The position numbers and the translations under genes are program-made. A stretch of 59,079 nt of DNA from an uncultured Dorea sp. (GTDB taxonomy: Bacteria > Bacillota > Clostridia > Lachnospirales > Lachnospiraceae). Location of the stretch: assembly GCA_910584575.1 (NCBI GenBank), contig CAJUBG010000022.1, forward strand, positions 1 through 59,079, read 5' to 3'. This document shows positions 1-8,068 of this stretch, in pieces. The notes below the pieces were generated by a model. It had not been told where the DNA came from and did no database searches. It was given only the letters and a program-made list of their open reading frames with translations. Position 1 is the stretch's first letter. The number at the start of each line of letters is the position of its first letter.

Positions 1-1
1 A

Positions 2-1474
2 GAGCATTGCTGTGAGAGTGATTTCCTGCTGAATCAGATCCTCAGAAAAGAATGGGGATATGAAGGGGTTGTAATCTCAGACTGGGGCGGCGTCCATGAT
101 ACGGCAAAAGCGGCGGATTCAGGGCTTGATATTGAGATGTCGGTAACGGATAATTTTGACGAGTATTATATGGCAGAGCCTCTGAAGAAGATGGTGGAGG
201 AAGGGAAAATCTCCGAGGAGGTGATCGATGAGAAAGTAATCCGTATCCTGATGCTGATGAAACGGCTCCATATGCTGGACGGAGAGAGAAAGAACGGCAC
301 ATACAATACACAGGAGCACCGGCAGGCTGCCCTTGACGTGGCGCGGGAATCCGTGGTACTCCTGAAAAATTCTAAGGGCAGGCTGCCCCTTTCACCGGAG
401 AACACAAAGGAGATTCTTGTTATCGGTGAGAACGCAGACCTGATGCATGCCCTGGGAGGCGGGAGCGCTGAGATTAAAGCCTTGTATGAGATTACCCCGT
501 TGATGGGAATCAAGATGCTGCTTGGCGGAAATGCGAAGGTGACTTATGTGAAAGGATACTGCCAGGATCCCAAGGAGGAAAATAAGGACAGGAATTGGCA
601 GGCAGACAGCCTTGAAAACGGCGGAGGAGAGGTGGAGCGCATAAATCAGGCGGATGAAACGTATTCCCTGTACCGAAGGCTGCTTCGGGAAGAAGCGGTG
701 ATGAAAGCAAAAAAATTCGATCAGGTAATCTTTATCGGAGGGCTGAACCATGAACAGGATTGTGAAGGGAATGACCGTGCAGATATGAAGCTCCCCTATG
801 AACAGGATCAATTGATTGAAGAACTGCTTGAGGCAAATCCGGATACGGTCGTTGTGATGGCAGGAGGAAGCCCGGTGGAAATGGGCAGATGGATTGACCG
901 TGCGGACAGCGTGATCTGGAGCTGGTATGCTGGAATGGAGGGCGGAAGGGCGCTTGCGGAGGTGCTGTTTGGCAGGACGAATCCGTCAGGGAAGTTGCCG
1001 GAGAGCTTTTACAAGACCCATACGGATTGTTCGGCACATGCATGGGGGAATTTCGCAGAAAAGGAAACGGCAGACTATGCGGAAGGAGTCTTTGTGGGAT
1101 ACCGTTATCTGGAAAGCTATCATGTGGAACCGGAATTCTGCTTTGGCCATGGACTGTCCTATACTTCTTTCGAGTACGAGTCGGCAGAACTGATAAAAGA
1201 GGACGGCAAGGTCTATTTGGAGTGCCAGATTGCCAATACCGGAGGAATGGACGGAAAAGAGACCGTCCAGATTTATCTGGGGCCAAAGGAACAGACGCAA
1301 GGCGAGCCGGTACGGCAGTTAAAGGGATTTGAGAAAGTCTTTTTGAAGTCCGGGGAGAAAAAGAAGCTTCGGATTGAGATTGAAGATTATTCCGAAAATA
1401 GGAATGTCTGGGCGGGAAGCTCCCTGAAGGATTTAAGAATGTGCGCGGAGAAGAAAGGAGGAGAAACGATATGA
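2..1474 (+). CDS. GH3 family beta-glucosidase, 5'-truncated by window edge
   Basis: This is the C-terminal part of a glycoside hydrolase family 3 enzyme, which releases terminal beta-linked sugars from oligosaccharides. The frame is open from base 2, so the true start lies outside the window. The GH3 signature GVVISDWGG is visible at bases 65-91; its Asp (codon 80-82) is the expected catalytic nucleophile. The second alpha/beta sandwich domain follows (ESVVLLKN, then KLPESF at about 990), and the end is a fibronectin-III-like domain (GxDGKETVQIYL near 1250). No signal peptide can be judged because the N-terminus is missing. The substrate cannot be told from sequence alone. The family call is secure. 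Confidence 0.93.
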   Translation, partial: EHCCESDFLLNQILRKEWGYEGVVISDWGGVHDTAKAADSGLDIEMSVTDNFDEYYMAEPLKKMVEEGKISEEVIDEKVIRILMLMKRLHMLDGERKNGTYNTQEHRQAALDVARESVVLLKNSKGRLPLSPENTKEILVIGENADLMHALGGGSAEIKALYEITPLMGIKMLLGGNAKVTYVKGYCQDPKEENKDRNWQADSLENGGGEVERINQADETYSLYRRLLREEAVMKAKKFDQVIFIGGLNHEQDCEGNDRADMKLPYEQDQLIEELLEANPDTVVVMAGGSPVEMGRWIDRADSVIWSWYAGMEGGRALAEVLFGRTNPSGKLPESFYKTHTDCSAHAWGNFAEKETADYAEGVFVGYRYLESYHVEPEFCFGHGLSYTSFEYESAELIKEDGKVYLECQIANTGGMDGKETVQIYLGPKEQTQGEPVRQLKGFEKVFLKSGEKKKLRIEIEDYSENRNVWAGSSLKDLRMCAEKKGGETI

Positions 1475-1588
1475 ATTTTGACTGGGATAATCGGTGGGCA
1501 CTGGAAGATTCAGCCGGGCCTGACGAAAACTGGAATTGATGAAAGAATCCGAAAATTTGTGAAAGATGGAGGCATTGAGCGTTTATGA
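1471..1588 (+). pseudogene. Short decayed gene remnant after the GH3 gene
   Basis: An ATG at 1471 overlaps the GH3 stop codon as ATGA and sits 9 bases after an AAAGGAGG site, as a translationally coupled gene would. That frame stops after 22 codons. A second frame, open from 1478 to the TGA at 1586, reads TGIIGGHWKIQPGL then TGIDERIRKFVKDGGIERL, which looks like a genuine protein C-terminus. One indel would join the two frames. I infer a small or truncated, frameshifted gene; the family is not recognised. Chance open frame remains possible. Confidence 0.3.
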
Positions 1589-1655
1589 AAAGGATTTTTA
1601 TCGGGAAATTATAATTTACAAGTTTTAAAAAGTTTAAAAAAATTGTAAAAATGTG

Positions 1656-1685
1656 TTGACAAGTTATGGTATATAATAGTATAAT
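1656..1685 (+). promoter_or_regulatory. tRNA promoter
   Basis: TTGACA at 1656-1661 and TATAAT at 1680-1685 are separated by 18 bases. The predicted start of transcription is about 30 bases ahead of tRNA-Val, so this consensus promoter should drive both tRNAs. Confidence 0.8.
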
Positions 1686-1722
1686 AGCAAAGCAGGTTCG
1701 AGATAGGAACCTGTATACGGAA

Positions 1723-1795
1723 GGGATCTTAGCTCAGCTGGGAGAGCATCTGCCTTACAAGCAGAGGGTCATAGGTTCGAGCCCTATAGGTCCCA
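1723..1795 (+). tRNA. tRNA-Val (anticodon TAC)
   Basis: A full cloverleaf can be folded: acceptor GGGATCT/AGGTCCC, D arm GCTC/GAGC, anticodon stem TCTGC/GCAGA with loop CTTACAA (anticodon TAC), and T arm ATAGG-TTCGAGC-CCTAT. The discriminator base is A1795. CCA is not encoded. Confidence 0.95.
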
Positions 1796-1844
1796 TTACA
1801 ACAGAGATTGTTGTAGATGATTCTGTGAGAACAGGATCATATCT

Positions 1845-1918
1845 GGCGGGATAGCTCAGTTGGCTAGAGCACACGGTTCATACCCGTGGTGTCGCTGGTT
1901 CAAATCCAGTTCCCGCTA
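1845..1918 (+). tRNA. tRNA-Met (anticodon CAT)
   Basis: The cloverleaf has acceptor GGCGGGA/TCCCGCT with a G-T first pair, anticodon stem CACGG/CCGTG with loop TTCATAC (anticodon CAT), and T arm GCTGG-TTCAAAT-CCAGT. There is no C1-A72 mismatch of an initiator, so elongator Met is most likely. A CAT-decoding tRNA-Ile2 precursor (lysidine modified) cannot be excluded. CCA is not encoded. Confidence 0.9.
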
Positions 1919-1923
1919 TTATG

Positions 1924-1949
1924 AAAAACCTGTAAAAGCAGGTTTTTTT
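1924..1949 (+). terminator. Intrinsic terminator of the tRNA unit
   Basis: AAAAACCTG and CAGGTTTTT form a 9-bp stem around the loop TAAAAG, ending in a run of seven T. It starts six bases after tRNA-Met. Confidence 0.85.
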
Positions 1950-1980
1950 GTTGTCTAAAAAAGGATATGTTATTGGCAAA

Positions 1981-2835
1981 TCACAGTATGGGGATTTCAA
2001 TCCGTGTAATATAATCCTCAATCCTGTCAATAACATTTTCATTCATCCCCATCTCATAGGAATACCCATGCAGCTTTATCCCTAGCTTGTGAGCAAAATC
2101 CAGAATCTCCCTATATCTGTCTGGAATTTTCTCCCAGGCTCCCTTGTGGTAAGCTCTTAAGTATCTTCCGCCGGACTGTATATGCAGTCCGGTTTTCTTT
2201 TTGTCTTTGGATAACCCTTCACAGCCTAAGGTTACCTGAGAAGAATCAGGCATCTCAATAAAGAGCATGGAATAGGCGTCGAAAATTCCCTTATACAGAC
2301 ACTCAACCGGAAGCATAGTCCCATAGAGAGCGTCATGAAGGCGACGAAGCTGGTATTTCTGCGTCTCAGCCGCAATCATCTCCACCTCCTTATCAAAAGA
2401 AGTCTCTGGGTTAATCTCCAGTGTCACCAGACGGCAGGTATCTTTTTCCACCACACGAATCTCTGACAAATCCATGGTAAGCAATGCCACCATATTCCTG
2501 TGATGGCTTAACAGGGTTTCACGAAGCCTGTTCATATGGGAAATACGGCTGTTAAGTTCTGAAATCTTCTCATCCAGAAGGCATTTGAGGCTTAGAGCAG
2601 AACGCTGCTTCATAAACATCTGTATCTCGTCGATGGATACATCCAGCTCACGCAGCAAAAGAATCGTCTCCAGCACAGAGCTTTGCCGGTAATTATAATA
2701 GCGGTATCCGTTTTCGGGATTGATGTAAGCAGGCTTAAAAAGTCCGATTTCGTCGTACCACATCAACGTCTTTTTGTTGATGCCATGCAGCTTTGCAAAC
2801 TGTCCGATGGTAAGTTGTTTAATATTTTCATTCAT
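1981..2835 (-). CDS. MerR family transcriptional regulator with GyrI-like effector domain
   Basis: This 284-residue protein begins with a MerR winged helix (IGQFAKLHGINKKTLMWYDE, then the Tyr-rich NGYRYYNY segment), continues with the long dimerisation helix (LSLKCLLDEKISELNSRI) and ends in a region resembling the GyrI/BmrR effector-binding fold. Such proteins activate drug-efflux genes on binding amphipathic ligands. The ATG at 2835 is chosen because AGAGG lies 9 bases upstream on the minus strand; a longer in-frame extension to 2928 would run through the promoter. It is divergent from a MATE exporter, with a shared 80-base control region, so it probably controls that gene. The ligand is unknown. 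Confidence 0.85.
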   Translation of the reverse strand: MNENIKQLTIGQFAKLHGINKKTLMWYDEIGLFKPAYINPENGYRYYNYRQSSVLETILLLRELDVSIDEIQMFMKQRSALSLKCLLDEKISELNSRISHMNRLRETLLSHHRNMVALLTMDLSEIRVVEKDTCRLVTLEINPETSFDKEVEMIAAETQKYQLRRLHDALYGTMLPVECLYKGIFDAYSMLFIEMPDSSQVTLGCEGLSKDKKKTGLHIQSGGRYLRAYHKGAWEKIPDRYREILDFAHKLGIKLHGYSYEMGMNENVIDRIEDYITRIEIPIL

Positions 2836-2849
2836 TTCCAAATCCTCTA

Positions 2850-2880
2850 TTGACCGTACAGTTACTGTATAGTTTATGAT
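2850..2880 (+). promoter_or_regulatory. MerR-type promoter with 19-bp spacer
   Basis: TTGACC at 2850-2855 and TATGAT at 2875-2880 are 19 bases apart, the stretched spacing typical of promoters activated by MerR proteins. The spacer holds the dyad GTACAG-TTA-CTGTAT (2856-2870), a plausible MerR operator. It points to the MATE gene. Confidence 0.7.
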
Positions 2881-2916
2881 ACCTTGTAAAGAAGGAAAAT
2901 GCAAGAGGAGAAAACT

Positions 2917-4248
2917 ATGGAAAAACAAAGTGTATACAACAAACCGGTCACATTAAAAAATATTTTTAAATTCGCGGTTCCTACCATTGCCATGTCAGTA
3001 TTCATGTCGTTTTATACTATGGTTGACGGACTGTTCGTGTCCAATCTCATCGGGACGGACGCATTGTCTGCCATCAACCTGACGGCGCCGGTTATCCAGC
3101 TTGTAACCGCCATCTCTACCATGCTTGCTACTGGCGGCAGCGCGGTAATCATGAAGAAGATGGGAGAGCAGAGAAGGGAGGAGGCCAGGGAGGATTTTAC
3201 AGCCTTAATCCTGGTAAATATTGCAGTTGGAATCATCATGTGCGGAGTCGGTTTTTTGACTATGAACCGTATCTTTGCAGGCATGAAGCTGTCTTTAGGC
3301 GTAGAGGGGTACTGCGTGGAATACTTAAGCCGTTATCTGCTGTTTACCGTTCCTATCCTGCTGATGAATAATTTTACTCTTTATATGATTGCCAGTGAAA
3401 AGGCGGCGCTTTCCCTTGTCTGCTCTGTGTCGGGCGGAGTTTTGAATATGGTGTTGGATTATGTGTTTATCGCGGGATTTGGCATGGGAATCGGCGGCGC
3501 GGCGGTGGCAACAGGACTGGGATATTCCGTGACAGCGGTTGTGGGGTTTATCGTGTTTGGCAGGAAAAAGAGCCTTCTGCATTTCAAGAAGCCGGTTTTT
3601 CGGTTTAACGTTTTGAAAAATGCGGCTTTAAACGGATGCTCAGAGATGGCAACAACATTGGTTACAGGTATTGTCACGATGATGTTCAACTGGACCATGC
3701 TGGCCTATGTTGGAGAAAACGGTGTTGCCGCTGTTACCATCATCATGTATGTCCTGATGTTTGCAAGCTCTCTGTATACAGGATATTCTTACGGGGTGGC
3801 GCCTATGCTCAGCTATTATTACGGAGAACAAAATCATGAAAAACTTAAGGCACTGGTGAGGGACAGTCTGAAGATTATTGGGGGAATTTCTGCTTTGACG
3901 GTGGCTGGCTCATTTGCACTGACAAAGCCTCTGGTATCTGTATTTGCCAGACCGGATAACCCTGTATATGAATTGGCTGTCACAGGAAACCGTATCTGTA
4001 CGGCGGCGCTGTGCTTTATCGGTTTTAATATCTTTGCCAGCGGAATGTTTACTGCATTATCTAACGGCATGGTATCGGCGTTGCTGGCGTTTTCAAGGTC
4101 CTTTGTGTTCATGATGATTGCAATGCTGACTCTGCCTGCTATTTTCGGGGTAAATGGTATCTGGCTGGCTACGCCTGCGGCAGAGCTTATGGCGCTGGCT
4201 TTGGCGGGAGGGATGTTTCTGAAATATCGGAAAAGGTATCGGTATTAA
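2917..4248 (+). CDS. MATE family multidrug/cation efflux protein
   Basis: A 443-residue membrane protein of the MATE family, which exports drugs or metabolites in exchange for Na+ or H+. About 12 membrane segments are evident, and the N-terminus (FKFAVPTIAMSVFMSFYTMVDG) is the conserved MATE repeat start, with the second repeat beginning near FRFNVLKNAALNG. The ATG at 2917 is preferred over the in-frame ATG at 2899 because AGAGGAG ends 6 bases before it. It lies divergent to the MerR gene at 1981-2835 and downstream of a 19-bp-spaced promoter, so inducible efflux is likely. Substrate cannot be predicted. Confidence 0.88.
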   Translation: MEKQSVYNKPVTLKNIFKFAVPTIAMSVFMSFYTMVDGLFVSNLIGTDALSAINLTAPVIQLVTAISTMLATGGSAVIMKKMGEQRREEAREDFTALILVNIAVGIIMCGVGFLTMNRIFAGMKLSLGVEGYCVEYLSRYLLFTVPILLMNNFTLYMIASEKAALSLVCSVSGGVLNMVLDYVFIAGFGMGIGGAAVATGLGYSVTAVVGFIVFGRKKSLLHFKKPVFRFNVLKNAALNGCSEMATTLVTGIVTMMFNWTMLAYVGENGVAAVTIIMYVLMFASSLYTGYSYGVAPMLSYYYGEQNHEKLKALVRDSLKIIGGISALTVAGSFALTKPLVSVFARPDNPVYELAVTGNRICTAALCFIGFNIFASGMFTALSNGMVSALLAFSRSFVFMMIAMLTLPAIFGVNGIWLATPAAELMALALAGGMFLKYRKRYRY

Positions 4249-4271
4249 GGGAAACAGGAGATTTTTTACAG

Positions 4272-4319
4272 TTGAAAACAAACGTAAGTTCTGATATAAT
4301 CTGATTAGAACTTACGTTT
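4272..4319 (+). promoter_or_regulatory. SOS promoter with two facing LexA boxes
   Basis: TTGAAA (4272-4277) and TATAAT (4295-4300) are separated by 17 bases. AAACGTAAGTTC at 4280-4291 and GAACTTACGTTT at 4308-4319 are the same LexA box (GAAC-N4-GTTT) in opposite directions: one fills the spacer, the other lies just after the -10. Together they form a 14-bp inverted repeat around the -10 element. LexA bound to either box would block the promoter. GAAC-N4-GTTT is the motif known for clostridial LexA. The repeat could also act as a terminator for the MATE gene. Confidence 0.82.
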
Positions 4320-4379
4320 GCTTTTTGTTAGCTGCAAAGACCCCATGGAGATTGAGAATTGTATGGAGAGGTGACGGAC

Positions 4380-5909
4380 ATGGCAGAGAATCAGCATACC
4401 TATATTGCAATCGATTTAAAGTCCTTCTACGCTTCCGTAGAATGTGTAGAGCGAGGCTTAGACCCTATGACAACGAATCTGGTGGTTGCCGATTTGGCCC
4501 GCACAGAGAAGACCATCTGTCTGGCGGTATCCCCCTCCCTGAAAGCCTATGGAATTTCGGGAAGGGCAAGGCTTTTTGAAGTGGTACAGAGGGTAAGGGA
4601 GGTCAACAAAAGGAGACAGAGCATGGCGCCTGCCCGGCAGTTTGACGGTGCGTCTTGCGATGATACTGAGTTGAAGGCCTCACCTTCAAAGGCTCTTGAC
4701 TATATTGTAGCGCCGCCGAGGATGGCGTACTATATTGATTACAGCACAAGAATCTATGAGATTTACCTGAAATACGTAGCGCCGGAGGACTGCCATGTAT
4801 ACTCCATTGACGAGATTATGATGGATGTGACCCATTACCTGGATACGTATGGGCTGACGGCGCGCCAGTTGGCAGGGAAGATTATCCAGGATATCCATTC
4901 TGAGACGGGCATCACGGCAACGGCAGGGATTGGAACCAACCTGTATCTGTGCAAGGTTGCCATGGACATTGTGGCAAAGCACATCCCGCCGGACAAGAAC
5001 GGAGTGCGTATTGCGAACCTGACGGAGAAAAGTTACCGCCGGATTCTTTGGGCTCATCAGCCCATTACAGATTTCTGGCGCGTGGGCCATGGGTATGCCA
5101 GGAAGCTTGCGGAGTATGGCATGTACACCATGGGGGATGTGGCCAGGTGCTCGGTTGGAGGACAGGGAGAATACCACAACGAAGACCTGCTTTATAAGCT
5201 GTTCGGGGTAAATGCAGAGCTTTTGATTGACCATGCCTGGGGGTGGGAGCCTTGTACCATGGCGGATATCAAGGCTTATAAGCCAAGCGTCAACAGTATG
5301 GGTTCGGGGCAGGTGTTACACTGTCCCTATACGGCAGACAAGGCGCGGCTGGTGGTTCGGGAGATGACAGAAGCGCTGGTATTGGATTTGGTGGATAAGC
5401 GTCTGGTGACAGACCAGATGGTTTTGACGATAGGCTATGACAGGGAGAATCTGTCGTCCTCCAGATGGAGGAAGTCTTTGAAAGGGGAGATTGCTACGGA
5501 CCGCTACGGGCGGAGTGTTCCCAAACATGCCCACGGCACTGTAAACCTCAAGAAGCAGACGTCTTCTGCCAGGAGGATTGTGGACGCCGTCCTTGGGCTG
5601 TATGACAGTATTATCAACAGGGAGTTACTTGTCAGGAGGATTGCCATAGGCGCCAATCATGTGGTGGATGAAGATACAGTCAAGAGCGAGCCTGTGTTTG
5701 AACAGCTCAATTTATTTACAGACTACAAAGCCCTTCAAAAAGAGCAGGAGGCAGAGGAAGAAAGGTTACGGAGGGAGAGGAGTTTGCAGCAGGCTGTGCT
5801 GGACATTAAGAAGAAGTATGGAAAGAATGTGATTTTGAAGGGCACGAGCCTGATGGAGGGCGCCACGGCTATGGAGAGGAACCGGCAGATTGGAGGGCAT
5901 CGGGCATGA
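4380..5909 (+). CDS. Y-family DNA polymerase (UmuC/UvrX-like), SOS-regulated
   Basis: This 509-residue protein is a translesion DNA polymerase. Motif I YIAIDLKSFYASVE (about residues 9-22) carries the first metal-binding Asp, SIDE (about 142-145) carries the second acidic pair, and GIGTNLYLCKVAMD is the conserved DNA-binding segment. The C-terminal third is the little-finger region. The ATG at 4380 follows GGAGAGGTG; an upstream in-frame TTG at 4359 has no such site. It overlaps the next gene (YolD-like) by ATGA, the pairing known from Bacillus YqjW/YqjX and UvrX/YolD. Facing LexA boxes upstream indicate DNA-damage induction. Family is sure; lesion specificity is not. Confidence 0.93.
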   Translation: MAENQHTYIAIDLKSFYASVECVERGLDPMTTNLVVADLARTEKTICLAVSPSLKAYGISGRARLFEVVQRVREVNKRRQSMAPARQFDGASCDDTELKASPSKALDYIVAPPRMAYYIDYSTRIYEIYLKYVAPEDCHVYSIDEIMMDVTHYLDTYGLTARQLAGKIIQDIHSETGITATAGIGTNLYLCKVAMDIVAKHIPPDKNGVRIANLTEKSYRRILWAHQPITDFWRVGHGYARKLAEYGMYTMGDVARCSVGGQGEYHNEDLLYKLFGVNAELLIDHAWGWEPCTMADIKAYKPSVNSMGSGQVLHCPYTADKARLVVREMTEALVLDLVDKRLVTDQMVLTIGYDRENLSSSRWRKSLKGEIATDRYGRSVPKHAHGTVNLKKQTSSARRIVDAVLGLYDSIINRELLVRRIAIGANHVVDEDTVKSEPVFEQLNLFTDYKALQKEQEAEEERLRRERSLQQAVLDIKKKYGKNVILKGTSLMEGATAMERNRQIGGHRA

Positions 5910-6361
5910 GTAAAAATAAGAACCGTTTTTTAAACAATGACGAATTTTATAGATATCAGGATATGATTGAGCTTCCTCATCATGTGTCAAAGACACATGC
6001 CCGCATGCCGGTGCAGGACAGGGCCGCGCAGTTTGCGCCCTTTGCCGCCCTGACCGGACACCATGAGGCTGTGAAGGAGACGGCAAGGCTTACGGATGAG
6101 AGGATTGAGCTGGATGAATACTGCAAAGCCGGCTTGGACAGGAAATTAAGAGAGATACGGGAGTGCCTGGAGTCAGAACCGAGGGTTTCCGTCACTTATT
6201 TCCTGCCGGATTCTTACAAAGCGGGAGGCTCTTATGTGACGGCTGAAGGATATGTGAAGAAGATAGACGAGTATGAAGGTCTGTTGCTTATGGAGGACGG
6301 AACGCGGATACGGGTGGAGGATATCATAGAGCTTGAAGGGCAGGATTTGGGAATATTATAG
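5906..6361 (+). CDS. YolD-like protein, partner of the Y-family polymerase
   Basis: A 151-residue protein of the YolD-like family, recognised from RAAQFAPFAALTGHHEAV (about residues 37-54) and the C-terminal beta-rich segment (GYVKKIDEYEGLLLMEDGTRI). It overlaps the polymerase gene by four bases, so the two are translationally coupled and share the LexA-controlled promoter. In Bacillus, YolD-like proteins accompany UvrX/YqjW polymerases and are thought to act like UmuD-type partners; that role is inferred here from context. No catalytic residues are evident. Confidence 0.85.
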   Translation: MSKNKNRFLNNDEFYRYQDMIELPHHVSKTHARMPVQDRAAQFAPFAALTGHHEAVKETARLTDERIELDEYCKAGLDRKLREIRECLESEPRVSVTYFLPDSYKAGGSYVTAEGYVKKIDEYEGLLLMEDGTRIRVEDIIELEGQDLGIL

Positions 6362-6372
6362 CAGCCTTTATA

Positions 6373-6400
6373 TTGCAAAATCAGAGTTTTCATGTATAAT
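6373..6400 (+). promoter_or_regulatory. Promoter of the thiMED operon
   Basis: TTGCAA (6373-6378) and TATAAT (6395-6400) are 16 bases apart, placing the transcription start just ahead of the TPP aptamer. Confidence 0.7.
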
Positions 6401-6421
6401 AAGAGTGTAACCGAATAATTG

Positions 6422-6508
6422 AACGGGGAGCTTGCAGCAGCGGGCTGAGAGGGGACTGACACTGTCCCGACCCATGAACCTGATTTGGATAATGCCAACG
6501 TAGGGACA
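6422..6508 (+). ncRNA. TPP riboswitch (THI element)
   Basis: The conserved THI-box blocks are all present in order: CGGGGAGC, GGGCTGAGAG, the variable P3 hairpin GGGACTGACACTGTCCC, ACCCATGAACCTGAT, TGGATAATGCCA and GTAGGGAC. It binds thiamin pyrophosphate and lies directly ahead of thiM. It is followed by a terminator hairpin, so control is by premature termination when thiamin pyrophosphate is plentiful. Confidence 0.97.
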
Positions 6509-6525
6509 GATGATTCGCAGATTCA

Positions 6526-6567
6526 GCGGATATGCCAATACCTGGTATATCTGCTTTATTTTTTTAT
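6526..6567 (+). terminator. Riboswitch expression-platform terminator
   Basis: GCGGATATGCC (6526-6536) pairs with GGTATATCTGC (6544-6554), 11 bp with two G-T pairs, around the loop AATACCT, followed by TTTATTTTTTTATC. An upstream GCAGAT (6517-6522) could pair with the ATCTGC of the 3' arm as an antiterminator. Confidence 0.85.
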
Positions 6568-6596
6568 CATGAAACTATGTTGGAGAAGGAGGGCAA

Positions 6597-7421
6597 ATGA
6601 TGTTAGGAAACTGTATCAAAAATGTAAGGGCAGCAGTACCTCTGGTACACAATATCACCAACTATGTGACGGTCAATGATGTGGCGAATATTCTGCTTGC
6701 CTGCGGTGCAAGCCCGATTATGTCCGACGAGCCGGAGGACGTAGAGGATATTACATCTATTTGCAAAGGCTTAAATATCAATATCGGTACTCTGAACAAG
6801 CGGAGTATAGAAGGGATGTTTCGGGCAGGAAAAAAAGCAGCGGCCTTAGGGCACGTCCTTCTGCTGGACCCAGTAGGAGCAGGGGCTGGCGCTTTTAGGA
6901 CAGACACAGCGGAAAAACTCAAGAAGGAGATTCACTTTGATGTGATTCGGGGAAATATTTCCGAGATTAAGACACTGGCTAACGGGAGTAAAACCACAAA
7001 AGGAGTGGATGCAGATGTGGCGGATGCTGTGACAGAAGAAAATCTGGATGCAGCGGTTGCATTTGCCAGAGAATTTGCGAAGAAAGAGGGCTGTATTGTT
7101 GCAATCACGGGCGCCATTGACTTGGTAAGCGACGGGGAAGCCTGTTACATCATCCGAAACGGCAGGAAAGAGATGGGGAAGATTACCGGCACAGGCTGCC
7201 AGCTTTCCGGCATGATGACAGCGTTTTTGGCGGCGAATCCAGAGCAGAAACTTGTGGCAGCGGCAGCATCCGTGTGCGCCATGGGGCTTGCCGGAGAGAT
7301 TGCATGGGAACGTATGCAGGAGGGCGACGGGAACGCAGCCTACCGAAACCGCATCATCGACGCAGTTTACAATATGGATGAGGAGATTCTTGAGAAGGGG
7401 GCAAAGTATGAAGTCAGATAA
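6597..7421 (+). CDS. thiM: Hydroxyethylthiazole kinase
   Basis: ThiM phosphorylates 4-methyl-5-(2-hydroxyethyl)thiazole in thiamin salvage. The 274-residue protein has the family start VPLVHNITNYVTVNDVAN, the conserved SPIMSDEPEDVED segment, LDPVGAGA and the anion-hole/catalytic motif ITGTGCQLSG near residue 200. Two ATGs stand side by side (6597 and 6600); AAGGAGG at 6587-6593 suits the second slightly better, so the protein may begin one residue later. It is the first gene of thiM-thiE-thiD under the TPP riboswitch and overlaps thiE by 14 bases. Confidence 0.96.
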   Translation: MMLGNCIKNVRAAVPLVHNITNYVTVNDVANILLACGASPIMSDEPEDVEDITSICKGLNINIGTLNKRSIEGMFRAGKKAAALGHVLLLDPVGAGAGAFRTDTAEKLKKEIHFDVIRGNISEIKTLANGSKTTKGVDADVADAVTEENLDAAVAFAREFAKKEGCIVAITGAIDLVSDGEACYIIRNGRKEMGKITGTGCQLSGMMTAFLAANPEQKLVAAAASVCAMGLAGEIAWERMQEGDGNAAYRNRIIDAVYNMDEEILEKGAKYEVR

Positions 7422-8046
7422 AAAGAAGCTGCTGTTATATGCGGTAACAGACCGAAGCTGGCTTTTTGGGGACACCCTCTGCCATCAGGTAGAGCAGGCG
7501 CTTAAGGGAGGCGCAACCTTCGTCCAGTTGAGAGAAAAAAACCTTGACAGAGAGCATTTTCTTGAGGAAGCCATAGAGCTTAAGGAATTGTGCAGGAGGT
7601 ATCAGGTTCCCTTTGTGATTAACGACAATGTGGAGATTGCAGTCCAGGCAGGGACAGACGGCGTCCACGTAGGACAGAAGGATATGCAGGCAGGGGATGT
7701 GCGCAGACGGCTTGGAGAGGACAAGATAATCGGGGTATCTGCCCAGACGGTAGAGCAGGCCATGCTTGCCGAGAAGATGGGTGCAGACTATCTCGGCGTT
7801 GGCGCAGTATTCCCCACAGACTCCAAGGCAGACGCAGAAGAAGTAAGCCGAGGGACCCTTCGGGCAATCTGTGAGGCTGTGAGTATTCCTGTAATCGCAA
7901 TCGGCGGAATCGGGAGGGACAATGTAACACAACTGGCAGGAACAGGAATCTGTGGGATTGCGGTCATCAGCGCCTTGTTTGCACAGCCGGATATAAAGGC
8001 GGCAGCAAATGAGCTTAAGGCTTTGGCCAAGAAAGCATTCACTTAG
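7408..8046 (+). CDS. thiE: Thiamin-phosphate synthase
   Basis: ThiE joins HMP pyrophosphate and thiazole phosphate to make thiamin phosphate. The 212-residue TIM barrel shows LLLYAVTDR at the N-terminus, FVQLREKN, the pyrophosphate-binding VINDNVEIA, DGVHVGQKD, GVSAQTVEQA and the C-terminal phosphate-binding VIAIGGI. The ATG at 7408 lies inside the end of thiM after GAGAAGGGGG, consistent with translational coupling. Neighbours thiM and thiD supply its two substrates from salvaged thiazole and pyrimidine. No thiC, thiG or thiH is in the window. Confidence 0.96.
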   Translation: MKSDKKKLLLYAVTDRSWLFGDTLCHQVEQALKGGATFVQLREKNLDREHFLEEAIELKELCRRYQVPFVINDNVEIAVQAGTDGVHVGQKDMQAGDVRRRLGEDKIIGVSAQTVEQAMLAEKMGADYLGVGAVFPTDSKADAEEVSRGTLRAICEAVSIPVIAIGGIGRDNVTQLAGTGICGIAVISALFAQPDIKAAANELKALAKKAFT

Positions 8047-8068
8047 AAGGTCAGAATGGAGGAATAAT

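Noticed and set aside
42..1332. Several open frames antisense to or out of frame with the GH3 gene
   Set aside because: They are frame shadows of a clearly coding GH3 reading; none has a start signal or family match.
1666..1854. A 62-codon open frame across the tRNA genes
   Set aside because: It runs through tRNA-Val and into tRNA-Met and has no ribosome binding site.
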